64,000 bases of DNA. Source: Bacteroidia bacterium (GTDB taxonomy: Bacteria; Bacteroidota; Bacteroidia; B-17B0; Aurantibacillaceae). Location of the stretch: the NCBI GenBank assembly GCA_016787705.1, contig JAEUTP010000008.1, positions 496,001-560,000 on the forward strand, written 5' to 3'. How positions within the stretch are numbered: the first letter of the stretch is position 1; the number at the start of each line of letters is the position of its first letter. Shown one piece after another: positions 7,979-17,846 of this stretch. The position numbers and the translations under genes were made by a program. The notes beneath the pieces are model-generated. The model was given only the letters and a program-made list of their open reading frames with translations. It ran no database searches and had not been told where the DNA came from.

Positions 7979-8884
7979 ATGAAAAAAGTGCATTTAGGAG
8001 AGAACGGACCTGAAGTATCGCAGGTAATTTATAGTTTTTGGCGCGCGATGGAAGATCCGGATGGCGTTGCTTATGGTACGATCAAAAGCAAGCTTCTTGC
8101 ATGTTTAAAACTCGGTATCACAACTTTTGATCATGCAGATATTTATGGCGATTACCAGGTAGAAAAATTATTTGGAAAAGCCTTAAAAGAAATTGATGTT
8201 AAGCGCGAAGAAATAGTTCTCTCCACCAAATGCGGTATTAATAATGTTAGTACTTCAAATTCTAATTACACAATAAGGCATTATGATAGTTCGCCCGAAC
8301 ACATTTTTAAAAGTGTAGAAAATTCTCTTAAAAATTTACAGACTGATTATCTTGATATTTTATTACTTCATCATCCCGATCCGTTAATGGATGCCGACGA
8401 GACAGCTTCTGCCTTAACAAAGCTTGTAAATAAAGGGCTTGTAAAATATATTGGTGTTGCCGATTTTACAGTGCATCAACATCAGCTTCTTCAATCACGA
8501 TTGAGTATACCAATAATAACAAACCATCTTGAATTTAATTTATTGAACACACAACCAATAACCGATGGCACTATTGATTTTATTAAACAGCAATACAGCA
8601 GGCCGCTGGCATGGGCCCCTTTGGCTGGTGGCAAACTTTTAGACAAAAATGATCCATCCACTTTTAATATAAGGCATACTTTAAAAACAGTTTCACAAAA
8701 GTATTCTGTTAATGAAGAACAGTTAGCCATAGCATGGCTATTAAAAACCGGTGCTTTACCAATAGTTGGATCTAACAATTTAAAACGAATACAAAATGCC
8801 ACCTCAGCTGTTGAAATAGAACTCGACAGACAGGATTGGTATGAAATTTATTTTTCTGCCATTAATACAGCAAAGAACATTTGA
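7979..8884 (+). CDS. Aldo/keto reductase
   Basis: 301-residue TIM-barrel oxidoreductase using NADPH. Catalytic residues are in FDHADIYGDYQVE (Asp and Tyr) near residue 50, STKCGI near 81 (Lys) and the LLHHPDP segment near 130 (His). The C-terminal LPIVGSNNLKRIQNA segment binds the cofactor phosphate. It resembles the YdhF-type subfamily (LGITTFDHADIYG, EFNLL). The substrate is unknown. It lies 10 bases after the peroxiredoxin, in the operon. Confidence 0.88.
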   Translation: MKKVHLGENGPEVSQVIYSFWRAMEDPDGVAYGTIKSKLLACLKLGITTFDHADIYGDYQVEKLFGKALKEIDVKREEIVLSTKCGINNVSTSNSNYTIRHYDSSPEHIFKSVENSLKNLQTDYLDILLLHHPDPLMDADETASALTKLVNKGLVKYIGVADFTVHQHQLLQSRLSIPIITNHLEFNLLNTQPITDGTIDFIKQQYSRPLAWAPLAGGKLLDKNDPSTFNIRHTLKTVSQKYSVNEEQLAIAWLLKTGALPIVGSNNLKRIQNATSAVEIELDRQDWYEIYFSAINTAKNI

Positions 8885-8904
8885 TCATTCCAAATCTTTG
8901 AAAA

Positions 8905-9318
8905 ATGAAAATCGCGATAAAAAGAATAGATAATGACTTTAACATGGAAGCTGTTAATGAGGAAGGTAATACTTTATTAATGGATGGCGCAAAAGATATT
9001 GGTGGAAAGGGAAAAGGAATGCGTCCAATGCAATTACTGTTATCTGCAATTGGCGGATGCAGCGCTATTGATGTTATACTAATTTTAAAAAAACAAAAGC
9101 AAATAATAGATTCTTTTGAAATTGAAGTAGAGGGCGCTCGCGAAAAAATTGACGACTACTCTTTATTCAGAACTATTAAGCTGCATTTTAAAATTAAAGG
9201 CAAAGTAGATATGATTAAAGCAGAACGCGCTATTCAGTTGTCGCTCGAAAAATATTGTTCGGTATCAAAAACACTGGAGCCAACTGCAAAAATTAGTTAT
9301 AAAGTAACTGTTAACTAA
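8905..9318 (+). CDS. OsmC-family protein
   Basis: 137 residues. The OsmC/Ohr fold is indicated by GMRPMQLLLSAIGGCSAIDV near residue 45, with one cysteine at the usual active-site position, and a second cysteine in LEKYCSVSKTL near 118. OsmC and Ohr proteins reduce organic hydroperoxides with paired cysteines, though many YhfA-type members lack a proven activity. Its place beside a peroxiredoxin in a cysteine/methionine operon fits a thiol-dependent redox role. Confidence 0.88.
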   Translation: MKIAIKRIDNDFNMEAVNEEGNTLLMDGAKDIGGKGKGMRPMQLLLSAIGGCSAIDVILILKKQKQIIDSFEIEVEGAREKIDDYSLFRTIKLHFKIKGKVDMIKAERAIQLSLEKYCSVSKTLEPTAKISYKVTVN

Positions 9319-9330
9319 AATAATCACACA

Positions 9331-9356
9331 GTCATCCTGAGCGTAGTCGAAGGACC
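9331..9356 (+). repeat. Dispersed intergenic repeat (GTCATCCTGAGCGTAGTCGA type)
   Basis: The intergenic spacer between the OsmC gene and metZ contains GTCATCCTGAGCGTAGTCGA followed by AGGACC. This word recurs between genes in many Bacteroidota and other bacteria as a dispersed REP-like element. Only one copy is visible here, so the call rests on recall. Confidence 0.5.
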
Positions 9357-9375
9357 TGTTATTAAAATTTTTTAA

Positions 9376-10542
9376 ATGAACGATAAACACTTTGAAACGC
9401 AGGCAATACGGGCACAAATGGAACGTAGTCAGAATAACGAGCATTCTGCTCCACTCTATTTAACGTCGAGTTTTATTTTTGACACTACAGAGGAAATGCG
9501 TGCCGCTTTTAATGATGAATCTGATGAATTTATATATTCGCGCTATACCAACCCCAATGTTAATGAGTTTGTAAATAAAGTTTGCCTGCTTGAAAATGCT
9601 CAGGCAGGTGTTGCATTCGGGTCTGGTATGGCGGCGATCTATACAACTTTTATGGCGCTCTTAAAATCAGGCGATCATCTTATTTCATGTTCTTCCGTAT
9701 TCGGTGCAACACATGCTATTTTTACAAAGTACTTTCCAAAATTAAATATTACACATTCCTATTTCAATACAAATACTATTTCAGAAATAGAAAAATTAAT
9801 TAAACCCGAAACACGTTTTATTTATTTGGAAACTCCTACAAATCCTGCAATTGAACTAATTGATCTTGAAATTATAAATACCATCGCGAAAAAAAATAAT
9901 TTAATTTTTATTGTAGATAATTGTTTTGCCACACCTTATTTGCAGAAGCCAATTAATTATGGTGCCGATCTTGTAATACACTCTGCCACAAAATATATGG
10001 ATGGTCAAGGTCGAGTTTTAGGAGGAGTTACCGTGGGGAAAAAAGAATTGATCAACGATATTTATTTATTCGGAAGATTAACAGGCCCGTCTTTAAGTCC
10101 GTTTAATGCGTGGACATTAAGTAAAAGTTTAGAAACATTGGCTCTTAGAATGGATCGTCATTGTGAAAATGCTTTGCATATTGCAAAAGTATTGGAAACA
10201 AATCCGAAATTAGAAAACGTATCTTACCCGTTTTTACCATCTCATCCTAATTATGCGATCGCAAAAAAACAAATGAAAGCCGGTGGCGGTATCATTACTA
10301 TTACCATTAAGGGGGGATACGAAGCGGCAAAGCAATTCCTGGATAAATTAAAAATGATAAAAATATCGCCAAACCTTGGCGATGCAAGATCTATTGCAAC
10401 ACACCCGGCCTCATCAACCCATTGTAAATTGACTGAAGAAGAAAGAAAAATTGTAGGTATAACGTCAGGATTAATCCGCATATCTATTGGATTAGAAAAT
10501 AAGGAAGATATTTTAACTGATATTTTGCAAGCGTTAAACTAA
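9376..10542 (+). CDS. metZ: O-succinyl/O-acetylhomoserine sulfhydrylase
   Basis: 388-residue Cys/Met-metabolism PLP enzyme. It forms homocysteine from activated homoserine and sulfide. The fold signatures are YSRYTNPNVNEF near residue 52, GSGMAAIYTTFMAL near 78, ETPTNPA near 153 and the PLP lysine in HSATKYMDGQGRVLGG near 205. The DGQGRVLGG form after the lysine is characteristic of MetZ-type enzymes rather than cystathionine gamma-synthase. THPASSTH near 343 and LIRISIGLE near 370 are also conserved. It is the last gene of the operon. A cystathionine-synthase activity cannot be excluded. Confidence 0.85.
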   Translation: MNDKHFETQAIRAQMERSQNNEHSAPLYLTSSFIFDTTEEMRAAFNDESDEFIYSRYTNPNVNEFVNKVCLLENAQAGVAFGSGMAAIYTTFMALLKSGDHLISCSSVFGATHAIFTKYFPKLNITHSYFNTNTISEIEKLIKPETRFIYLETPTNPAIELIDLEIINTIAKKNNLIFIVDNCFATPYLQKPINYGADLVIHSATKYMDGQGRVLGGVTVGKKELINDIYLFGRLTGPSLSPFNAWTLSKSLETLALRMDRHCENALHIAKVLETNPKLENVSYPFLPSHPNYAIAKKQMKAGGGIITITIKGGYEAAKQFLDKLKMIKISPNLGDARSIATHPASSTHCKLTEEERKIVGITSGLIRISIGLENKEDILTDILQALN

Positions 10543-10698
10543 TTCATAATAACTGTTATTTTGTATACTCTAAATTTGTATGATCCTGAAATAGATGAGA
10601 AGAATATTAATTAAATTAAATACAACTAACAAAATGACTGCCGAAACAATTAATTAAAAAATTTGGTGGATCAAAAAATAATGCATTAATTTGCCCAA

Positions 10699-10770
10699 GT
10701 GAAAAACAATACACAAATACATCATCATCATAACTTACACGAGGTAGGCTATGAATGTATTGTGTTTTAG
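10699..10770 (+). CDS. hisL: His operon leader peptide (23 aa)
   Basis: A short frame with GTG start and TAG stop encodes MKNNTQIHHHHNLHEVGYE and then CIVF, with five His in seven codons (10720-10740). The same frame is closed by TAA at 10687, so no ATG start is available upstream. Ribosome stalling at the His codons when charged tRNA-His is scarce would control the terminator at 10799-10829 ahead of hisG. Confidence 0.85.
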   Translation: MKNNTQIHHHHNLHEVGYECIVF

Positions 10771-10829
10771 GGGAAAGATATATCCAAAAATACATATGAA
10801 AGGCTTACCAATGCGGTAAGCCTTTTTTT
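10711..10829 (+). terminator. His attenuator: antiterminator and terminator
   Basis: The terminator is an 11-bp stem, AAAGGCTTACC (10799-10809) with GGTAAGCCTTT (10815-10825), followed by T residues. GGTAGGCT (10743-10750), just after the His codons, can pair with GGCTTACC (10802-10809) over 8 bp including two G-U pairs, and would act as antiterminator. A third pairing, AATACAT with ATGTATT plus ACAC with GTGT (10711-10722 with 10755-10765), encloses the His codons and would be opened by a stalled ribosome. This matches the logic of enterobacterial his attenuation. Confidence 0.75.
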
Positions 10830-10849
10830 ATGTCCAAAAATTAAAATTT

Positions 10850-11710
10850 ATGAAAGAAAAATTAAAAATAGCAATACAAAAATCAGGCCGTTTAAGCGAA
10901 AGCTCTCTTAAATTGTTAAAAGAATGTGGAATAGAATTTGATAATGGCTTAAATAAATTAAAAGCAGAAGCATTCAATTTTCCTCTTGAGGTTTTTTTCC
11001 TACGTGATGATGACATACCCCAGTATGTTGAAGATGGTGTTGCGGATATTGGAATAGTTGGCGAAAATGTAACGCTTGAAAAAAACAGATATGTGAAATT
11101 AGTTGATAAGCTCGGTTTTGGAAAGTGCCGCCTTTCAATCGCAATTCCGAAAGATCAAAAATACAAGTCCATAAAAGATTTTAACGGTAAACGTTTTGCA
11201 ACTTCGTATCCGGTTATACTAGGCGAATATTTAAAGAGAAATAAGATCAAAGCAGAAATCCAGGAAATTAGTGGCTCGGTTGAAATTGCACCCGGTATTG
11301 GTTTAGCGGATGCAATTTGTGACCTGGTAAGTTCTGGAAGCACTCTATTTACAAATGGCCTTAAAGAAACTGAAGTCATCTTGAATTCAGAAGCAATATT
11401 AGTAGCGAATAAAAAATTAAAAAAAGAAAAGCTTCATATTTTAGATAAATTATTATTCAGGATAAATGCTGTTAAAAAAGCAAAGAACAATAAATACATT
11501 TTATTGAATGCACCTAATAATAAACTAAAAGCCATTTGTGAAATTTTACCCGGAATGAAAAGTCCAACAATTTTGCCACTTGAAGAAAAAAACTGGAGCT
11601 CGGTTCACTCGGTTGTAGAAGAGAACCAATTCTGGGAGATCATTGAAAAATTAAAGATAAATGGAGCACAAGGAATCCTAGTAATACCAATAGAAAAAAT
11701 GATCATATAA
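10850..11710 (+). CDS. hisG: ATP phosphoribosyltransferase (long form)
   Basis: First step of histidine synthesis: ATP plus PRPP gives PR-ATP. At 286 residues it is the long HisG form, with two catalytic domains and a C-terminal regulatory domain (about 210-286, ending GAQGILVIPIEKMI) that binds histidine. The catalytic signatures include IAIQKSGRLSESS at the N-terminus, DDIPQYVEDGVADIGIVG near residue 55 and the PRPP segment GLADAICDLVSSGSTL near 150. It begins 20 bases after the attenuator T-run. The stop overlaps hisD (TAATG). Confidence 0.95.
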   Translation: MKEKLKIAIQKSGRLSESSLKLLKECGIEFDNGLNKLKAEAFNFPLEVFFLRDDDIPQYVEDGVADIGIVGENVTLEKNRYVKLVDKLGFGKCRLSIAIPKDQKYKSIKDFNGKRFATSYPVILGEYLKRNKIKAEIQEISGSVEIAPGIGLADAICDLVSSGSTLFTNGLKETEVILNSEAILVANKKLKKEKLHILDKLLFRINAVKKAKNNKYILLNAPNNKLKAICEILPGMKSPTILPLEEKNWSSVHSVVEENQFWEIIEKLKINGAQGILVIPIEKMII

Positions 11711-12987
11711 TGGAAACTATTTACTATCCTTTAAGAAATAACTGGCCCAAACTATTGCAACGCCCAACAATAGACACCATTTCACTTGAACAAACAGTGA
11801 ATGAAATATTATTAGACGTTCAAAATTTTGGTGATTCAGCAATAAAAAAATTCACACTTAAATTTGACAAGGTTCAAATAAATGAATTATTGGTTTCTGA
11901 AAAAGAAATAATTGAAGCCAATGAGCTATGTAACCAGGAATTAAAAGAAGCTATTCAATTAGCAAAAAACAATATTGAAAAATTCCACAGTTCACAAAAA
12001 GAAGAAATGAAAATAATTGAAACCGCGCCAGGAGTAAAATGCTGGAGAAGATCTGTTGGAATTGAAAAAGTAGGTTTATATATTCCCGGAGGCTCCGCTC
12101 CTTTATTCTCAACTATTTTAATGCTTGGCGTTCCCGCAAAATTAGCAGGTTGTAAAGAAATAATTTTATCTAGCCCGCCAGATAAAGCTGGAAAATTAAA
12201 TCCTGCAATCTTATATGCTGCAAAATTAGTAGGCATCACAAAAATTTATAAGATCGGTGGCGTTCAGGCAATAGCTGCCATGGCTTATGGTACAGAAAGT
12301 GTTCCAAAAGTTTACAAAATATTTGGTCCCGGTAATCAATATGTTACTAGTGCCAAACAGTTGGTAAATAAAAACGGAACCGCCATTGATATGCCTGCAG
12401 GCCCATCAGAATTAGCAATAATTGCAGATGATACTTGTGTTCCGTCATATGTTGCGGCCGACCTGTTATCTCAGGCTGAACACGGAGAAGATTCTCAAGT
12501 GCTCCTGATATCGACAAATGAAAAAGTAATATCAGAAATAAAACTAGAAGTGTTTAAACAACTGGAATTTTTGCCAAGAAAAAAAACGGCGGCTAAAGCA
12601 TTAGAAAATAGCAAAGCCATTTTAATTAAAACTATTGCCGAAGCAATTGATCTAATAAATGAGTATGCGCCCGAACATTTAATTATTGCGTGCAATAAGG
12701 AAGAAGAACTTTCAGAAAAAATAATTAATGCAGGCTCGATTTTTTTAGGAAATTATTCCTGCGAGAGCGCGGGTGATTATGCTTCGGGCACCAATCATGC
12801 CCTACCAACAAATGGTTATGCAAAAGCTTATAGTGGTGTCTCTTTGGATAGTTTTGTTAAGAAAATAACCATTCAAAAATTAACTCAACAAGGCATAAAT
12901 AATATTGGTTCGGCTATAGAATTAATGGCAGAAGCCGAAGGTTTACAAGCTCATAAAAATGCAGTAACTATACGCCTAAATAAATAA
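11710..12987 (+). CDS. hisD: Histidinol dehydrogenase
   Basis: 425 residues. It oxidises L-histidinol to L-histidine in two NAD-dependent steps with a zinc ion. Signatures are GLYIPGG near residue 120, KIFGPGNQYVTSAK near 200, DMPAGPSELAIIAD near 230, LLSQAEHGEDSQ near 255 (zinc and catalytic residues), and the EYAPEHLII and SAGDYASGTNHALPT blocks near 317 and 355. It overlaps hisG by one base. Confidence 0.96.
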   Translation: METIYYPLRNNWPKLLQRPTIDTISLEQTVNEILLDVQNFGDSAIKKFTLKFDKVQINELLVSEKEIIEANELCNQELKEAIQLAKNNIEKFHSSQKEEMKIIETAPGVKCWRRSVGIEKVGLYIPGGSAPLFSTILMLGVPAKLAGCKEIILSSPPDKAGKLNPAILYAAKLVGITKIYKIGGVQAIAAMAYGTESVPKVYKIFGPGNQYVTSAKQLVNKNGTAIDMPAGPSELAIIADDTCVPSYVAADLLSQAEHGEDSQVLLISTNEKVISEIKLEVFKQLEFLPRKKTAAKALENSKAILIKTIAEAIDLINEYAPEHLIIACNKEEELSEKIINAGSIFLGNYSCESAGDYASGTNHALPTNGYAKAYSGVSLDSFVKKITIQKLTQQGINNIGSAIELMAEAEGLQAHKNAVTIRLNK

Positions 12988-13015
12988 ATTTAAACAACGA
13001 AATAAAATTCATAAA

Positions 13016-14089
13016 ATGGAATTCGAATTAGATAAAGTATTAAGAGAAAATATAAAAAAATTAATACCCTACTCATCAGCTCGGGATGAATACAAGGGAA
13101 AAGAAGGGATATTTTTAGATGCTAATGAAAACACAAATGGTGCTCCTTTAGCATTTGGAAAAGATTTAGGGCTAAACCTCAATCGGTATCCAGATCCTTT
13201 ACAATTAGATCTAAAAGAAAAACTTGGAAAAATTAAAGGATTGCCAATTGAAAATATTTTTTTTGGCAACGGTAGCGACGAGGCGATTGATATTCTTTTC
13301 CGTGCATTTTGTAATCCTGCGAAAGACAACGTAATTGTTTGTCCGCCTACATATGGAATGTACGAAATATCAGCAAAAATAAATGATGTATCAGTTATAA
13401 AAGTTCCATTAATAAAAGAAACATTTCAATTAGATACCGAAAATATTATCAAATCAATTACCGAAAACACCAAACTGATCTTTTTTTGTTGCCCGAATAA
13501 TCCTACAGGTAATGGTGTAAAATGGGATTCAATAAAATTAATTTTAGATTCATTTAAAGGCATCGTGGTAATTGATGAAGCTTACATAAATTTTGCAAGC
13601 TATAGAAGTTTAATTCCTGAATTATTAAATTATCCGAATTTAGTGATTCTTCAAACTCTATCGAAGGCATGGGGACTAGCAGGTTTACGTGTTGGCGCAG
13701 CGTTTGCAGCAAGACAAATTATAAATGTATTCAATAAAATAAAACCACCTTACAATATTAATGTCGTTTCTCAGAAATTAGCCAGTGAGGCATTAGATAA
13801 TTTAGAACAAATAAATAGTTGGATCAAAGAAGTAGTTGCCGAAAGAAATAAACTAGCCGCAGACCTTGTAAAACTTCCGTTCATTTTAAAAGTTTATCCA
13901 AGCGAAGCAAATTTTATTTTAGTAAAAACAAACGATCCGGCAGGCATCTATGAGTATCTAGTAGAAAATAAAATCATTATCCGTAATAGAAGTAGCATTA
14001 TTTTTTGTGAAGGTTGTTTAAGAATAACAATTGGCACTAAAGCAGAAAACAAACAATTATTGAATACACTCTTAAATTACAATAAATGA
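13016..14089 (+). CDS. hisC: Histidinol-phosphate aminotransferase
   Basis: 357-residue class I/II PLP aminotransferase converting imidazole acetol phosphate to histidinol phosphate. Landmarks are LDANENTNG near residue 38, [17 protein letters not shown] near 83, [12 protein letters not shown] near 156, VIDEAYINF near 182 and the PLP lysine in [15 protein letters not shown] near 215. The stop overlaps hisB by four bases (ATGA), as expected within an operon. Confidence 0.95.
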   Translation: MEFELDKVLRENIKKLIPYSSARDEYKGKEGIFLDANENTNGAPLAFGKDLGLNLNRYPDPLQLDLKEKLGKIKGLPIENIFFGNGSDEAIDILFRAFCNPAKDNVIVCPPTYGMYEISAKINDVSVIKVPLIKETFQLDTENIIKSITENTKLIFFCCPNNPTGNGVKWDSIKLILDSFKGIVVIDEAYINFASYRSLIPELLNYPNLVILQTLSKAWGLAGLRVGAAFAARQIINVFNKIKPPYNINVVSQKLASEALDNLEQINSWIKEVVAERNKLAADLVKLPFILKVYPSEANFILVKTNDPAGIYEYLVENKIIIRNRSSIIFCEGCLRITIGTKAENKQLLNTLLNYNK

Positions 14090-15192
14090 AAAAAATATTA
14101 TTTATAGACCGAGACGGTACATTAATATTTGAACCAACAGGTTTTCAAATTGATAGTTTTGAAAAACTTAAGTTTTTACCCGGAGTGTTTACTTGGCTAG
14201 GTAAAATAGCGCGTGAATTTGATTATGAATTTGTAATGGTAACAAACCAAGATGGACTAGGTACAGATTCATTTCCTGAAAATACGTTTTGGCCGGTTCA
14301 AAATTTTATAATTGAAACGTTAAAATCAGAAGGGATTGTTTTTTCAGAAATATGTATTGACAGATCATTTGAAAAAGATAATTCTCCAAATAGAAAACCT
14401 AATACCGGAATGCTTACAGGCTATTTAAATGGAAGTTATGATCTAAAAAACTCATATGTTATTGGAGATAGAATAACGGACATAAAACTAGCTAAGAGCT
14501 TAGGAGCAAAAGCCATCTTCATAAAAAATTATGAAAAAGTTAATGGATATGAAGATCAAATAAGTTTGCAATGCAGCAACTGGAAAGAAATCTACGACTT
14601 TTTAAAATTGCCAGATAGAAAAATAACTCAACTAAGAAAAACAAAAGAAACAGATATCTCCATTAAAATAAATTTAGATGGAAGCGGAACATCTCAAATA
14701 TCTACAGGCATTGCTTTTTTTGATCATATGTTAGAACAAATTTCGAAGCATGGTAACATAGATCTAAATATCACCGCAAAAGGTGATCTTCACATTGACG
14801 AACATCACACAATTGAAGATGTTGGAATAACTTTAGGCGAGGCTTTTTTAAATGCACTGGGCGATAAAAAAGGTATTGAGCGGTATGGATTTTGTTTGCC
14901 AATGGATGATTGCTTAGCGCAAGTTGCATTAGACTTTGGAGGAAGAAACTGGATTGTATGGGAAGCAGAATTTAAAAGAGAAAAAATTGGCGAAATGCCA
15001 ACTGAAATGTTTTACCACTTTTTTAAATCTTTTAGTGATGCTTCAAAATGTAATTTAAATATTAAAGCAGAAGGAAAAAATGAGCATCATAAAATTGAAG
15101 CGATCTTTAAAGCCTTTGCAAAAGCAATAAAAATTGCAGTAAAAAGAGATATAAATAATATGAGTTTACCCTCAACAAAAGGTCTACTATAA
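14086..15192 (+). CDS. hisB: Bifunctional histidinol-phosphatase / IGP dehydratase
   Basis: 368 residues with two domains. Residues 1-165 are a HAD phosphatase: the nucleophile motif is in [12 protein letters not shown], with [12 protein letters not shown] near 51 and [17 protein letters not shown] near 125. Residues from about 180 to 368 are imidazoleglycerol-phosphate dehydratase, with [12 protein letters not shown] near 214, [10 protein letters not shown] near 240 and [16 protein letters not shown] near 330, the repeated metal-binding motifs. The fused form is the same arrangement as in enterobacteria. Confidence 0.95.
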   Translation: MKKILFIDRDGTLIFEPTGFQIDSFEKLKFLPGVFTWLGKIAREFDYEFVMVTNQDGLGTDSFPENTFWPVQNFIIETLKSEGIVFSEICIDRSFEKDNSPNRKPNTGMLTGYLNGSYDLKNSYVIGDRITDIKLAKSLGAKAIFIKNYEKVNGYEDQISLQCSNWKEIYDFLKLPDRKITQLRKTKETDISIKINLDGSGTSQISTGIAFFDHMLEQISKHGNIDLNITAKGDLHIDEHHTIEDVGITLGEAFLNALGDKKGIERYGFCLPMDDCLAQVALDFGGRNWIVWEAEFKREKIGEMPTEMFYHFFKSFSDASKCNLNIKAEGKNEHHKIEAIFKAFAKAIKIAVKRDINNMSLPSTKGLL

Positions 15193-15777
15193 ATGAAGAT
15201 CGTAATATTAAAATATAATGCCGGTAATATGCGCTCCGTATCCTTTGCTTTAGAGCGAATTGGAATAGAGGCCATAATTACTGATGATGCTGATCAAATT
15301 ATTTCCGCTGACAAAGTAATTTTTCCGGGAGTTGGTGAAGCAAGTAGTGCCATGAATTATCTACGTGAAAAAAAAATGGATAACGTTATTAAACAGTTAA
15401 AACAACCTGTATTAGGTATCTGTTTAGGAATGCAGCTTATGTGCAGATCATCTGAAGAAGGAAATACAACATGTTTAGGAATATTTGATCAAAAAATAAA
15501 ATTATTTGATAAGCCACAATTAAAGGTGCCTCAAATTGGATGGAATTCAATTTTTGATCTAAAATCAAATTTATTTAAAAAGATCAAAGAACAAGAATAT
15601 CAATATTTTGTACATAGTTATTATGCCGAATTGGGTGAAAACACAATTGCAAAAACAAATTATGAATTAGATTACAGTTCTGCTCTACACAAAAATAATT
15701 TTTACGGCGTACAGTTTCATCCCGAAAAATCAAGTAGAGAAGGCCAAACGATCTTAGAAAATTTTATAAAACTATAA
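15193..15777 (+). CDS. hisH: Imidazole glycerol phosphate synthase, glutaminase subunit
   Basis: 194-residue class I glutamine amidotransferase that supplies ammonia to HisF. The nucleophile cysteine is in GICLGMQLMC near residue 77. The His-Glu pair is in VQFHPEKSS near 178. FPGVGEASSAM near 46 forms the oxyanion region. It starts directly after the hisB stop. HisF follows one gene later, as usual. Confidence 0.95.
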   Translation: MKIVILKYNAGNMRSVSFALERIGIEAIITDDADQIISADKVIFPGVGEASSAMNYLREKKMDNVIKQLKQPVLGICLGMQLMCRSSEEGNTTCLGIFDQKIKLFDKPQLKVPQIGWNSIFDLKSNLFKKIKEQEYQYFVHSYYAELGENTIAKTNYELDYSSALHKNNFYGVQFHPEKSSREGQTILENFIKL

Positions 15778-15779
15778 TT

Positions 15780-16496
15780 ATGGAAATAATTCCTGCAATA
15801 GATATTATTGACGGCAAATGTGTTCGTTTAACACAAGGAGATTACGCACAGAAAAAGAGTTACAACGAAGATCCGTTAGATGTTGCTCTGGAATTTGAAG
15901 ATATTGGAATTAAACGTTTACATCTGGTTGATTTGGATGGTGCAAAAGAAGGAAAAGTAATCAACTTTAAAGTGCTTGAGAAAATCGCCAACAAAACTAA
16001 ATTAAAAATTGATTTTGGCGGAGGCATTAAAACTAATGCAGATATCCATTCCATATTTGAAGGCGGTGCCAGCATAGCAACAATTGGGAGTTTAGCAGTA
16101 AAAAATAAATTACTTTTTTTTAGTTGGTTAAAAAAATATGGCGCTGAAAAAATACTATTGGGGGCAGATGTAAAAAACGAAAAAATTGCCATTAATGGTT
16201 GGTTGGAAACTACCGAACTTTCAATATTCGATTTTATCAAAGAAAATAAGGAACAAGGCATAAAAAACATTTTATGTACGGATATTTCAAAAGATGGTTT
16301 ATTGGAAGGTCCTTCGATTGATCTATATAAAAAAATAATGATCGAATTCCCTAAAATAAATTTAATTGCGAGTGGCGGAGTTGCTAACTTAAAAGATCTG
16401 GATTACCTAAAAAAAATTGGATGCTCAGGTGTTATTGTAGGAAAAGCCATTTATGAAAAACGCATTACACTTACCGAATTACAAAAATTTATTTAA
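15780..16496 (+). CDS. hisA: ProFAR isomerase
   Basis: 238-residue TIM barrel for the Amadori rearrangement of ProFAR to PRFAR. The N-terminal PAIDIIDGKCVRLTQGDY holds the catalytic Asp8. Other landmarks are HLVDLDGAKEG near 48, IDFGGGIKT near 76, TDISKDGLLEGPS near 162 (the second catalytic Asp), and ASGGV and GVIVGKAIYE for phosphate binding. It is two codons shorter than many homologues, with no sign of damage. Confidence 0.95.
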   Translation: MEIIPAIDIIDGKCVRLTQGDYAQKKSYNEDPLDVALEFEDIGIKRLHLVDLDGAKEGKVINFKVLEKIANKTKLKIDFGGGIKTNADIHSIFEGGASIATIGSLAVKNKLLFFSWLKKYGAEKILLGADVKNEKIAINGWLETTELSIFDFIKENKEQGIKNILCTDISKDGLLEGPSIDLYKKIMIEFPKINLIASGGVANLKDLDYLKKIGCSGVIVGKAIYEKRITLTELQKFI

Positions 16497-17252
16497 ATGT
16501 TAGCAAAAAGAATTATACCATGCTTAGACATTAAAGATGGTAGAACAGTTAAGGGAATCAATTTTGAGAACATCCGAGATGCAGGAGATCCGGTGGAACT
16601 GGCGATAAGGTATTCTCAAGAAGGCGCAGACGAATTAGTGTTCTTAGATATCACTGCAACGAACGAAAAAAGAAGAACATTAGCTGAACTGGTTACCAAA
16701 ATTGCAAAACAAATTAACATTCCATTTACAGTTGGTGGCGGCATTAATTCGATCGAAGACGTAACTACACTTTTAAATGCCGGAGCAGATAAAATTTCAG
16801 TAAATAGCGCCGCAATTAAAGATCCCGAACTGATAAAAAAATTAGCAGATCAGTTTGGTAGTCAGTGCATAGTTTTAGCGATTGATACTAAATTTGAAAA
16901 TAATGATTGGTGGGTGTATTTAAATGGCGGAAGAATTAAGACAGAATTATTGGCCTTAGAATGGGCTAAGCAAGCAGTTAAATTAGGCGCAGGAGAAATT
17001 TTACTTACATCTATGAATAACGATGGTACAAAACGTGGTTTTGCAATAGATATTACAAAACAAATTTCTGAAGCCGTAAACGTACCTGTAATTGCCAGCG
17101 GGGGAGCCGGCACAATGGCGCACTTTATGGATATTTTTATTGAAGGAAAAGCTGATGCCGCTTTAGCAGCAAGTGTTTTTCACTTTAAAGAAATAGAAAT
17201 AAAAGAATTAAAAACATATTTAAAAGAAAATAGTATTGAAGTAAGATTATGA
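16497..17252 (+). CDS. hisF: Imidazole glycerol phosphate synthase, cyclase subunit
   Basis: 251-residue TIM barrel that joins PRFAR with ammonia from HisH to make IGP and AICAR. The catalytic aspartates are in [14 protein letters not shown] (residue 11) and [14 protein letters not shown] near 174. [13 protein letters not shown] near 76 and [14 protein letters not shown] near 197 bind phosphate. It overlaps hisIE by four bases. Confidence 0.96.
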   Translation: MLAKRIIPCLDIKDGRTVKGINFENIRDAGDPVELAIRYSQEGADELVFLDITATNEKRRTLAELVTKIAKQINIPFTVGGGINSIEDVTTLLNAGADKISVNSAAIKDPELIKKLADQFGSQCIVLAIDTKFENNDWWVYLNGGRIKTELLALEWAKQAVKLGAGEILLTSMNNDGTKRGFAIDITKQISEAVNVPVIASGGAGTMAHFMDIFIEGKADAALAASVFHFKEIEIKELKTYLKENSIEVRL

Positions 17253-17845
17253 AACCAGATTTTAATAAAACGGCCGGAAAATTAATTCCTGCAATTATAC
17301 AGGATAATATAACATTAAAAGTTTTAATGCTTGGTTATATGAACGAAGAAGCTTTTGAAAAAACAAAACAGGATAAACGTGTTACTTTTTTTTCACGCTC
17401 AAAAAACAGGTTGTGGACCAAAGGCGAAGAAAGTAAAAATTATTTAACAGTAAATTCGATCTTAATGGATTGTGATGCCGATACGCTTTTAATCAAAGCA
17501 ACTCCGCTAGGGCCTGTTTGCCATACCGGAGCAGACACTTGCTTTACAGAAAAAAACAACCCTAGTAATTTTTTGAATGTACTTGAAAAGATTATTAGCG
17601 ACAGAAAAAAAGCTGCTGATAAAAACTCTTATGTGTCAGAATTATTTGCGAAAGGAATAAATAAGATAGCACAAAAAGTTGGTGAAGAAAGTGTTGAATT
17701 AATTATTGAAGCCAAAGATAATAATAAAGAGCTTTTTTTAAACGAAGCGGCAGATTTGCTTTTTCATTATTTAATTTTACTTAACGCCAAAGATGTTTGC
17801 TTAATAGATGTAATTGAAACTTTAGAAAATAGAAACAAAAAATAA
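17249..17845 (+). CDS. hisI: PR-AMP cyclohydrolase / PR-ATP pyrophosphatase
   Basis: 198-residue fused HisIE covering steps 2 and 3 of the pathway. The cyclohydrolase domain (1-110) has [29 protein letters not shown] near 46 and the zinc-site segment DCDADTLL...[11 protein letters not shown]. The pyrophosphohydrolase domain (about 112-198) has [13 protein letters not shown] near 147 and [14 protein letters not shown] near 170. It is the last his gene. It converges with the next gene with one base between stops and no visible terminator. Confidence 0.95.
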   Translation: MKPDFNKTAGKLIPAIIQDNITLKVLMLGYMNEEAFEKTKQDKRVTFFSRSKNRLWTKGEESKNYLTVNSILMDCDADTLLIKATPLGPVCHTGADTCFTEKNNPSNFLNVLEKIISDRKKAADKNSYVSELFAKGINKIAQKVGEESVELIIEAKDNNKELFLNEAADLLFHYLILLNAKDVCLIDVIETLENRNKK

Positions 17846-17846
17846 T

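Noticed and set aside
10595..10657. Short ATG frame ahead of the his leader (MRRILIKLNTTNKMTAETIN)
   Set aside because: No amino acid run related to the downstream operon, AT-rich sequence gives such frames by chance, and the His-run frame with a terminator already explains the leader.
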